Origin: Aeromicrobium erythreum | Lineage (GTDB): Bacteria > Actinomycetota > Actinomycetes > Propionibacteriales > Nocardioidaceae | Length of the DNA: 64,000 bases | Assembly: GCF_001509405.1 (NCBI RefSeq) | Contig: NZ_CP011502.1 | Coordinates: 1,612,001-1,676,000, forward strand | Reading direction: 5' to 3' | In this document: in pieces, positions 43,307-50,777 of the stretch | How the letters are laid out: each line of letters starts with the position of its first letter | Position numbering within the stretch: the stretch's first letter is position 1 | Made by a program: the position numbers and the translations under genes | Notes under the pieces: model-generated | The model's input: only the letters and a program-made list of their open reading frames with translations | Told to the model about the DNA's origin: nothing | The model's database searches: none

Positions 43307-43729
43307 GTGCCCATCGCCGCCACCGACTTCGCCCACGTCCGCCTCACCGTCCGCGACATCGACGTCTCGCGCCGCTTCTACGACGATGTCTTCGGCTTCG
43401 ACGTCGCGTTCGAGCTGCCGGAGGACCCCGACGAGCAGACGCGGGAGCAGCTCTCCTTCCTCTTCGGTGGCGTCATCTACCGGTTCCCCGGAGGGCTGCT
43501 CGGCCTGCGCCCGGTCGCTCCAGGCGACGACTCCTTCGACGAGGACCGGATCGGGCTCGACCACCTCAGCCTCGCCGTCGCCGACCGCGCTGCGCTCGAC
43601 CACGCCGTCGCGGTGCTCGACGACCTCGGCATCCTGCACGAGGACGTCAAGGACGTCGGCGGGCAGGCGATCCTGGAGTTCCGAGACCCCGACGGGATCG
43701 CGCTGGAGATCGCCGCTCCGACGTCCTGA
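43307..43729 (+). CDS. VOC (glyoxalase/dioxygenase superfamily) protein
   Basis: A 140-residue single VOC domain: DFAHVRLTVRDIDVSRRFYDDVFGFDVAFEL at the N-terminus and DHLSLAVADRAALDHAVAVLDDLGILHEDVKDVGGQAILEFRDPDGIALEI at the C-terminus, with metal-binding His/Glu candidates (H9, H86, E135). Substrate unknown. GTG at 43307 with AAGGA upstream. Confidence 0.9.
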   Translation: MPIAATDFAHVRLTVRDIDVSRRFYDDVFGFDVAFELPEDPDEQTREQLSFLFGGVIYRFPGGLLGLRPVAPGDDSFDEDRIGLDHLSLAVADRAALDHAVAVLDDLGILHEDVKDVGGQAILEFRDPDGIALEIAAPTS

Positions 43730-43744
43730 CCGTGCCGGTGACGG

Positions 43745-43761
43745 TCGTGAAGTTTTCACGA
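43745..43761 (+). promoter_or_regulatory. Palindromic operator upstream of the hydrolase gene
   Basis: TCGTGAA-GTT-TTCACGA is a perfect 7-3-7 inverted repeat about 100 bp before the hydrolase ATG. No regulator gene is adjacent, so the cognate factor is unknown. Confidence 0.5.
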
Positions 43762-43858
43762 TCGTGACCTTCGGGTGGTTGCGCCCCGCATCCACCGCGT
43801 GTGACGGTGTCCGACGGTCCTCCATCGGGGAGGAACCTCTCACGGTGGAGGATGTCGG

Positions 43859-45484
43859 ATGAAGAAGTGGATGTCCGGTGCGCTCGCGATCGTCTCGGTC
43901 GGCGCGCTCACGCTCGCGCTGCCCGCGACGGCGGAGGCAGCACCGCCGAGCGCTGCGGCCCAGGCGCCGTCGGTCAGCTGGGGCTCGTGTGCGTCGTTCG
44001 GTGACAGCGGCCCTGGGCTCGTGCGCGCCGGTGCCCAGTGCGCCCGCGTCAAGGTGCCGCTCGACTACGCGAAGCCGCGCGGCACGAAGATCACCATCGC
44101 GATCTCGCGCGTGAAGCACACGGTGGCCCGCAGCAAGTACCAGGGTGGCGTGCTCGTGAACCCGGGCGGACCGGGCGGCTCTGGCCTCGGCCTGTCGCGC
44201 CTGGGCGGCGCGATCCCGAAGAACGCCGGTGCAGCCTACGACTGGATCGGCTTCGACCCGCGAGGCGTCGGCCAGAGCGCTCCGGCCGTCTCGTGCGACC
44301 CGAGCTACGGCGGGTACGACCGTCCCCGCTACGAGCCGAGCACCACCGAGATCCGCGACGCGTGGTTCGCGCGCACGAACGCCTACACGACGGCGTGCGC
44401 CGAGAAGAACGGGCCGATCCTCGACCACCTCACGACCCGTGACGTGGCGAAGGACCTCGACCAGATCCGCATCGCGCTCGGCCAGAAGCGGATCAACTAC
44501 TACGGCTTCTCCTACGGCACCTACCTCGGCCAGGTGTACTCCTCGCTGTTCCCGTCGCACGTGCGCCGCATGATCTTCGACGGCACGGTCGACCCGCGCG
44601 ACGTCTGGTACCAGGGCAACCTGAACCAGAACGAGCCGTTCGACAAGAACGTGAACCGCTGGTTCGCCTGGATCGCCCGCTACGACGACGTCTACCACCT
44701 CGGCACGACCACCCGCGCCGTCCGCAACCTCTTCTACGACACGCAGGAGAAGCTCTACGACGAGCCCGTCGCGGACGCCGACGGCAACCGTCTGGGTGGC
44801 AGCGAGTGGAACGACTCCTTCCTGTACGCCGGCTACTACCAGTCGACGTGGACCGACCTGGCGCAGGTCTTCTCCGACTTCGTCAACCAGGGCGACGTCG
44901 CGTCGCTGAAGGCCGCGTACCTCGACGCGAGCGGCTACGGCGACGACAACGGCTATGCGGTGTACCTGGGCGTCCAGTGCACGGACGCCGCCTGGCCGAC
45001 GAGCTGGGAGAAGTGGGCGCGCGACAACTGGGCGCTCGACGCGATCGCGCCGTTCGAGACGTGGGCGAACGCCTGGTACAACGAGCCGTGCCGCCACTGG
45101 CCGGCCAAGGCGCACCAGCCCGTCCGGGTGAAGGGTGCGAAGTCGACGAGCGTGCTGATGATCAACGAGACGTACGACGCCGCCACGCCGTACCCGGGCA
45201 GCATCGAGGTCCGCAAGCGCTACCCCGGCGCGCGCCTGGTGGCGGTCTCCGGCGGCACGACCCACTCGGGGTCGCTCGGCGGCAACGCGTGCACCGACAA
45301 CCGCATCGCCGACTACCTGCTCACCGGCAAGCTGCCGCGACGGGTGTCGGGCAACCGCGCCGACGTCGTGTGCCAGCCGCTCCCGCAGCCGGTGCCCGAG
45401 CAGGCGACCGCCCGCACGCAGAGCGCCACCCCGGCGCCGAGCGAGCTGCGCCAGCAGATGCAGCGGGACGCCATCCGTCCCTGA
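43859..45484 (+). CDS. Secreted alpha/beta hydrolase (tripeptidyl aminopeptidase-like)
   Basis: A 541-residue exported hydrolase of the Streptomyces tripeptidyl-aminopeptidase/SlpD type. After a signal peptide (about 1-28) come VLVNPGGPGGSGLGL (oxyanion hole near 95-110), FDPRGVGQSAP, the nucleophile Ser about 218 in GFSYGTYLG, the acid YDAATPYPG near 440 and the His in GGTTHSGSLG near 463. A TAP-like C-terminal domain is present. It probably removes peptides from the N-terminus of extracellular proteins. ATG with GGAGG upstream. Confidence 0.9.
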   Translation: MKKWMSGALAIVSVGALTLALPATAEAAPPSAAAQAPSVSWGSCASFGDSGPGLVRAGAQCARVKVPLDYAKPRGTKITIAISRVKHTVARSKYQGGVLVNPGGPGGSGLGLSRLGGAIPKNAGAAYDWIGFDPRGVGQSAPAVSCDPSYGGYDRPRYEPSTTEIRDAWFARTNAYTTACAEKNGPILDHLTTRDVAKDLDQIRIALGQKRINYYGFSYGTYLGQVYSSLFPSHVRRMIFDGTVDPRDVWYQGNLNQNEPFDKNVNRWFAWIARYDDVYHLGTTTRAVRNLFYDTQEKLYDEPVADADGNRLGGSEWNDSFLYAGYYQSTWTDLAQVFSDFVNQGDVASLKAAYLDASGYGDDNGYAVYLGVQCTDAAWPTSWEKWARDNWALDAIAPFETWANAWYNEPCRHWPAKAHQPVRVKGAKSTSVLMINETYDAATPYPGSIEVRKRYPGARLVAVSGGTTHSGSLGGNACTDNRIADYLLTGKLPRRVSGNRADVVCQPLPQPVPEQATARTQSATPAPSELRQQMQRDAIRP

Positions 45485-45575
45485 CCTGCGACCCACGACG
45501 GGCGTCGGCGTGCAGTGACCTCACGGTCGCTGAGCGTCGACGCCCGCCGTCGTCCAAGGGGTGTCGCCCGGCACG

Positions 45576-45581
45576 TACGAT
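45576..45581 (+). promoter_or_regulatory. Possible -10 (TACGAT) of miaB
   Basis: TACGAT ends 9 nt before the miaB ATG; no SD is clear. Confidence 0.3.
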
Positions 45582-45590
45582 TGAGCGGTC

Positions 45591-47108
45591 ATGACTGCTG
45601 CAGCGACGCCGACGGCGAAGACCTACGAGGTGCGCACCTACGGGTGCCAGATGAACGTCCACGACAGCGAGCGGCTGTCGGGGCTCCTGGAGACCGCGGG
45701 GTACGCCAAGCACACGTCGGACGCCGACGAGGGCGCCGCGATCCCCGACCTCGTCGTGTTCAACACGTGCGCCGTGCGGGAGAACGCCGACAACAAGCTG
45801 TACGGGAACCTCGGGCACGTCGCGAGTCTCAAGGCCCAGCACCCCGGCATGCAGGTGGCCGTCGGGGGCTGCCTTGCGCAGAAGGACCGCGACACCATCA
45901 CGAAGCGTGCCCCCTGGGTCGACGTCGTCTTCGGCACGCACAACATCGGCTCGCTGCCGGTCCTGCTCGAGCGGGCGCGGGTGCAGGAGGAGTCGCAGGT
46001 CGAGATCCTCGAGTCGCTCGAGGTCTTCCCGTCGACGCTGCCCACCAAGCGCGACTCCGTGTTCGCCGCCTGGGTCTCCATCAGCGTCGGCTGCAACAAC
46101 ACGTGCACCTTCTGCATCGTCCCCGCCCTGCGCGGCAAGGAGAAGGACCGCCGACCCGGCGACGTGCTCGCGGAGGTCGAGGCGCTCGTCGCCGACGGCG
46201 TCGTCGAGGTGACGCTGCTCGGCCAGAACGTCAACGCCTACGGCGTGGAGCTGGGCGACCGGTTCGCGTTCGGCAAGCTCCTGCGCGCGTGCGGGGAGAT
46301 CGAGGGCCTGGAGCGGGTGCGCTTCACGAGCCCGCACCCGAAGGACTTCACCGACGACGTCATCGCTGCGATGGCCGAGACGCCCAACGTCATGCCGCAG
46401 CTGCACATGCCGCTGCAGTCCGGCTCCGACCGGGTGCTGAAGGCGATGCGGCGCTCCTACCGCAAGGAGAAGTACCTCGGCATCCTCGACCGCGTGCGCC
46501 AGGCGATGCCCGACGCCGCGATCACCACCGACATCATCGTCGGGTTCCCCGGCGAGACCGAGGAGGACTTCGCCGAGACGCTCGACGTCGTCCGGCAGGC
46601 GCGGTTCGCGAGCGCGTTCACCTTCCAGTACTCGCGCCGGCCGGGCACGCCAGCCGCCGACCTGCCCGAGCTGCCCAAGGAAGTCGTGCAGGAGCGCTAC
46701 ATGCGCCTCGCGGCAGCCGTCGAGGAGACCGCCTGGGCCGAGAACCAGCGGCTCGAGGGCCGCACCGTCGAGCTGCTCGTCTCCGACCACAGCGCCGCCG
46801 GCGGCCGCAAGGACCACGAGACCCAGCGCCTCACCGGCCGCGCGCGCGACAACCGGCTCGTTCACTTCGCCCCCGGCGGGCACGACGTGCGCCCCGGCGA
46901 CCTCGTCGAGGTCACCGTCACGCACGCCGCACCGCACCACCTCGTCAGCGACGCCGAGGTCGTCTCCTACCGCCGCACACGGGCCGGCGACGCGTGGGAG
47001 GCCCGCCAGGGTCGCACCGAGGTGCGCCCCGCGGTCTCCCTCGGCATGCCGTCGCTCGGCGTCCCGGCCCCGCTGCCGGTCGTCGACGCCCCCGCCTGCG
47101 CCCGCTGA
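45591..47108 (+). CDS. miaB: tRNA-2-methylthio-N6-dimethylallyladenosine synthase
   Basis: Radical-SAM methylthiotransferase acting on i6A37 of tRNA, the base made by MiaA, whose gene is 9.6 kb away here. The 505-residue protein has the UPF0004 domain ([37 protein letters not shown] with three Fe-S Cys), the radical-SAM cluster CNNTCTFC near 168-175 and a TRAM domain ([10 protein letters not shown] to near 460). In many actinobacteria miaB and miaA are close; here an 8-kb block intervenes. Confidence 0.96.
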   Translation: MTAAATPTAKTYEVRTYGCQMNVHDSERLSGLLETAGYAKHTSDADEGAAIPDLVVFNTCAVRENADNKLYGNLGHVASLKAQHPGMQVAVGGCLAQKDRDTITKRAPWVDVVFGTHNIGSLPVLLERARVQEESQVEILESLEVFPSTLPTKRDSVFAAWVSISVGCNNTCTFCIVPALRGKEKDRRPGDVLAEVEALVADGVVEVTLLGQNVNAYGVELGDRFAFGKLLRACGEIEGLERVRFTSPHPKDFTDDVIAAMAETPNVMPQLHMPLQSGSDRVLKAMRRSYRKEKYLGILDRVRQAMPDAAITTDIIVGFPGETEEDFAETLDVVRQARFASAFTFQYSRRPGTPAADLPELPKEVVQERYMRLAAAVEETAWAENQRLEGRTVELLVSDHSAAGGRKDHETQRLTGRARDNRLVHFAPGGHDVRPGDLVEVTVTHAAPHHLVSDAEVVSYRRTRAGDAWEARQGRTEVRPAVSLGMPSLGVPAPLPVVDAPACAR

Positions 47109-47153
47109 CCCCTCGTCGAGCTCGGCGAGACCGCAGGTGGCAGGGCAGGCAGC

Positions 47154-48521
47154 TCAGAACGTCGAGTACAGCTCCTCGCCCGCCCGTCGCGACGGCGGCG
47201 CGGACAGCTGCTCGCCCGGCACCTGCAGGGGGATCCCCGGCGGGTAGGCGATGATGTACCGCTCGTCGCCGCAGGAGCACTCCGGGGCATCGAGGCAGCA
47301 CACGCTCTCCAGCGCCTCGACCAGCAGGTCGACCTGCTCGGGGGTCACGCCGACGTGCATCGTGAACAGCAGCGTCGAGCCGTCCTGCCGCGAGACGAAG
47401 ATGCCGTACTCGTCGAACAGGGCCGCGCGCACCTCCTGGGCGCGCTCGGGCGTCCCGAGGTCGAGGTGCACCTTCATCGGGTCCGCGAGGTACGCGCTCG
47501 TGGTGGCCACCGGCCGGTGCTCGGCCAGCCACGGGACCCGGCGCGCGAGCTCCCTGAGCCGGTCGGCCTGCGCGAGGGCTCTCTCGACGAGGGCGGTCCC
47601 CTCGGCGACGGCGTGGGCGCGCGCGATGTCGAGGCTCGCGAGCACCGGCAGCGACGGGCTCGTGGTGTGGACGCGGTACAGCGCCGCGCGCACGGTGGCC
47701 TTGAGCGTGTCCGGCCCGATGACGTGCAGGTACGAGCCCTGCCTCAGCGCGAGCATCGACTTGTGGGTCGAGTGCGTCACGAGGAACGACGCCGGCCAGT
47801 CGGGGTGCTCCGCGAGCGTCTCGCGGATCGCGTGGATGGCGGTGAGCCGCCGCAGCCACGGGTGGAACGCGTGGATCGCCGTCCAGGCCTCGTCGACGAG
47901 CACCCGGCAGCCCGACTCGGCGGTCAGCTCCTGCAGCGCGCCCAGGAAGCGACGCATCTGCACCAGGGACCCGTCGTAGGCGGACACCCCGACGACCACG
48001 ACGTCGACCTCCACCCCGGCGGCCTTCGCCTCGCGCAGCGCGGTGATGACGCCGTGCTCGGTGTCCGTCGGCGACGTCGGTGCGTACAGGACGTCGGCGC
48101 CGAGGCGGTCGAGGGCGAAGTGGATGGACTGGTGCACCGAGCGGTCGACGAGCACCCGGGCGCCGGCGACGCGCAGCGCCTCCAGCGCCACCTGGTTGGC
48201 GCCCGTCGTGCCCGTGGTGACGTACTGGGTGTCGTCGGCGCCGAAGGCCTCCGCCGTCAGCCGCCGCGACCGCGCGAGCTGGCGGTGGGCGCGGAAGAAG
48301 GAGTCGAGCTCGGGCGAGCCGAGGGTCAGCTCGGTCGCCAGGTAGCTCCCGAAGAGCCGACGGGTGCGCTCAGCGAGTGCGGAGTCGTCGCCATCGGGCG
48401 CGTGGGCGAGCGAACCGATGGGCAGCGCGTGGAACGAGGCGATGCCGGCCCCGGCATGTCGGTCGAGGGCATCGGCGTACGGGGTCTCGGTCAGGCGACG
48501 GCGCTGCGCAGTGGTCCACAT
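47154..48521 (-). CDS. Orn/Lys/Arg decarboxylase family PLP protein
   Basis: A 455-residue fold-type I PLP protein of the Orn/Lys/Arg decarboxylase group. Motifs: TGTTGANQVALEAL (cofactor phosphate loop near 103-116), VDRSVHQSIHFALDRLGADVLYAPT, VLVDEAWTAIHAFHPWL, the Schiff-base Lys about 254 in THSTHKSMLALRQGSYLH, and the end YIIAYPPGIPLQVPGE. It is shorter than classical inducible decarboxylases and lacks the N-terminal wing domain. A Cys cluster (VCCLDAPECSCGD near 413-425) is unusual. Amino-acid specificity cannot be told. Confidence 0.85.
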   Translation of the reverse strand: MWTTAQRRRLTETPYADALDRHAGAGIASFHALPIGSLAHAPDGDDSALAERTRRLFGSYLATELTLGSPELDSFFRAHRQLARSRRLTAEAFGADDTQYVTTGTTGANQVALEALRVAGARVLVDRSVHQSIHFALDRLGADVLYAPTSPTDTEHGVITALREAKAAGVEVDVVVVGVSAYDGSLVQMRRFLGALQELTAESGCRVLVDEAWTAIHAFHPWLRRLTAIHAIRETLAEHPDWPASFLVTHSTHKSMLALRQGSYLHVIGPDTLKATVRAALYRVHTTSPSLPVLASLDIARAHAVAEGTALVERALAQADRLRELARRVPWLAEHRPVATTSAYLADPMKVHLDLGTPERAQEVRAALFDEYGIFVSRQDGSTLLFTMHVGVTPEQVDLLVEALESVCCLDAPECSCGDERYIIAYPPGIPLQVPGEQLSAPPSRRAGEELYSTF

Positions 48522-48698
48522 GGCATTCCTCCACGGTGATGGCCCCCCGATGGGGCTGCCCTTTCAGGGTGCGCCCGCATCGAGGTGAACGCCGTTCAGG
48601 ACGTCACAGAAGAGCATCAAGATTGTGTGAGGATCTCGTGAGAGGACCGTGAGTGCCCTCGTCGCGCGGGTGCTGCCACGATCTGGTCGGGCGACCTG

Positions 48699-50777
48699 TC
48701 AGACCTGGAGCGTCGGGTGCAGGGCGGTCATCGTCACGCGCTCGCGACGCTTCGCCGCCAACGCGGTGAGGGCGAGCGCACCCACGGCGAACACGACCAG
48801 CACGAAGACGTCGAACGCGACACCCGTGGTGCCACCTGCCGTCGCCGCGCGCAGCCCGTGCACCGCGTAGGTCATGGGCAGCAGCGCGTGCAGGAAGCCG
48901 AAGAACGACGGTGAGGTCTCGATCGGGTAGGTCCCGCCCGCAGCGGTCAGCTGCAGGCAGACGAACACGATCGCCAGGAAGCGTCCGGCCCCGCCGAACC
49001 AGGCGATGAAGGTCTGGTTGATGGCGGTGAACACCAGCCCGGTGAGCAATGCCAGACCGAGGAGCAGGCCTGGCTGCGAGGCGTCGACGCCGACGATCCC
49101 GAGCAGCACGCCGACCAGCAGCACGGCCTGCACGACCGACAGCGCGGCCCCTGGCACGAACCCGGCCAGCGCCGTGCGTACAGCGCTCGTCGTCGAGGCG
49201 ATCGCGCGCGCGGAGACCGGGCGCAGCAGGAGGTAGATCGACATGGCGCCCACCCACAGCGCGAGCGCCATGAAGTACGGCGCGAGGCCCTCGCCGTACG
49301 ACGCGACGGCGTTGAGCCGGTCGGCGGCGTCGGTGACCGGGGTGGCCGCGGTCTTGGCGAGCTTCTCGCGCTGGTCCTTCGTGTAGTCGGGCACCTGCTC
49401 GCTGCCGTCGGTCAGACCGTCCTGCAGTCGCAGTGCGCCGTCGCGCAACGCGCCTGCGCCGTCGCTGAGCTGGTCGGCACCGTCGGTCAGACGGCTGGCC
49501 CCGCTCGCGAGCCGATCTGCACCACCGGCCGCCTCGCGGGCGCCGGTGGCCAGCTGAGACGTGCCGGACTGCAGCTGGTCGGCGCCGTCGGAGGCCTGGC
49601 CGATCGCCCCGACGAGGGTCGGGACGTTGTCGGCGAGCTGACGGTTGCCCGCCGCGACGCGCTGCGCTCCATCGTTCAGGCGCGCCGACTGCCGCCCGAT
49701 CTCGTCGGCGCGCCCGGTCACGGTGCCGACCTGCGTGCGGGCCGCCGCGGCGGCGTCGGCGCCGGCGTCGAGGTTCGCGCACGTGGCCGCAGGGACGCCG
49801 TCGGCGCGGCACCGCTGCGCGGCGTCGCGCAGCGACGTCTCCAGGGTCTGCAGCTGCTCTCGGACCTGGCCGGTGCTGCCGTTGATGCCGCCCACCACGC
49901 GTTGGACGACGGCGTCGAGCTGCGCCACGCCTCCCGCGACCTGCTCCGCCCCGTCGGCGAGCTGGCGGGTCTGCCCGGGCAGGGGAGCGGTGCGCTCCTG
50001 CAGCTGGTCGAGACCGTTCGCGAGCTGTCCGGCGCCGGCGTCGAGCCGCTCCGCACCGCCCGCGAGCTGCCGGTTCCCGTCGGCGAGCGTCGCCGCACCG
50101 CTGCTGAGCTGACGGGTGCCGTCGGCCAGCTGGTCGGCTCCGGTGCCGAGCCGGCCGGCGCCGTCGGCGAGCGTGCCCGCGCCGTCGGCCGCCTCCTCCA
50201 GGGAGCTCTTGATGTCGGTGAAGCCGAGGTAGAGGTTGTCGAGGTAGGTGCGCGTGACCTGGGCGTTCAGCGACGACTTCGCGGCCTCGAGGATGCGGTC
50301 GGCGATCTGGCCGTTCACGAAGTTGACGGCGTCGTTCGTCTTCAGGTCGAGCCGGCCCTGGACCGCCGCGTCGGGGTCGCCGCTCGTCGACGTCGCCGCC
50401 TTCGACAGGTCGCGCGGGATCGTGAGGACCGCCTTGTAGCGACCGTCGGCCAGACCGCTGCGGGCGTCGGAGGGGTCGGTGAGGACCCAGTCGTAGTTGT
50501 TGCGGTCGTCGTTGCCGACGAGGTTCGCGGCGAGCTGACGGCCGACGGCCACGGGCTGCTTCTCGCCGTCACGGCCGGCGACCTCGACCATCTGGTCCTC
50601 GTTGACGACGGCGGCCTTCACGTGGTCGAGCCGACCGGTCGGGTCGATGTTGGCCCAGATGTACAGCGCGCCGTAGAAGAGCGGGACGATCGCGACGGCG
50701 AGCACGGCCAGGCGGGTGAGCCGGCTGCGACGGAACCGCGCGAGCTCGAACCAGGGGAGGGAGGGGGTGGGCAGCAT
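48699..50777 (-). CDS. YhgE/Pip-type membrane protein (ABC-2-like)
   Basis: A 692-residue protein: N-terminal helix (about 20-42, AVLAVAIVPLFYGALYIWAN), a large extracytoplasmic region rich in heptad-like LADGA/LASGA/LDAGA repeats (about 190-480), then five or six membrane helices (about 495-685) like ABC-2 permeases. YhgE/Pip proteins are relatives of phage receptors and EsaA/Yuk-type components; many actinobacterial ones sit beside ABC ATPases. Its ATG overlaps the MMPL-ABC gene stop (TGATG), so the two are translated together. Function: probably export of an unknown lipid, polymer or drug. Confidence 0.88.
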   Translation of the reverse strand: MLPTPSLPWFELARFRRSRLTRLAVLAVAIVPLFYGALYIWANIDPTGRLDHVKAAVVNEDQMVEVAGRDGEKQPVAVGRQLAANLVGNDDRNNYDWVLTDPSDARSGLADGRYKAVLTIPRDLSKAATSTSGDPDAAVQGRLDLKTNDAVNFVNGQIADRILEAAKSSLNAQVTRTYLDNLYLGFTDIKSSLEEAADGAGTLADGAGRLGTGADQLADGTRQLSSGAATLADGNRQLAGGAERLDAGAGQLANGLDQLQERTAPLPGQTRQLADGAEQVAGGVAQLDAVVQRVVGGINGSTGQVREQLQTLETSLRDAAQRCRADGVPAATCANLDAGADAAAAARTQVGTVTGRADEIGRQSARLNDGAQRVAAGNRQLADNVPTLVGAIGQASDGADQLQSGTSQLATGAREAAGGADRLASGASRLTDGADQLSDGAGALRDGALRLQDGLTDGSEQVPDYTKDQREKLAKTAATPVTDAADRLNAVASYGEGLAPYFMALALWVGAMSIYLLLRPVSARAIASTTSAVRTALAGFVPGAALSVVQAVLLVGVLLGIVGVDASQPGLLLGLALLTGLVFTAINQTFIAWFGGAGRFLAIVFVCLQLTAAGGTYPIETSPSFFGFLHALLPMTYAVHGLRAATAGGTTGVAFDVFVLVVFAVGALALTALAAKRRERVTMTALHPTLQV

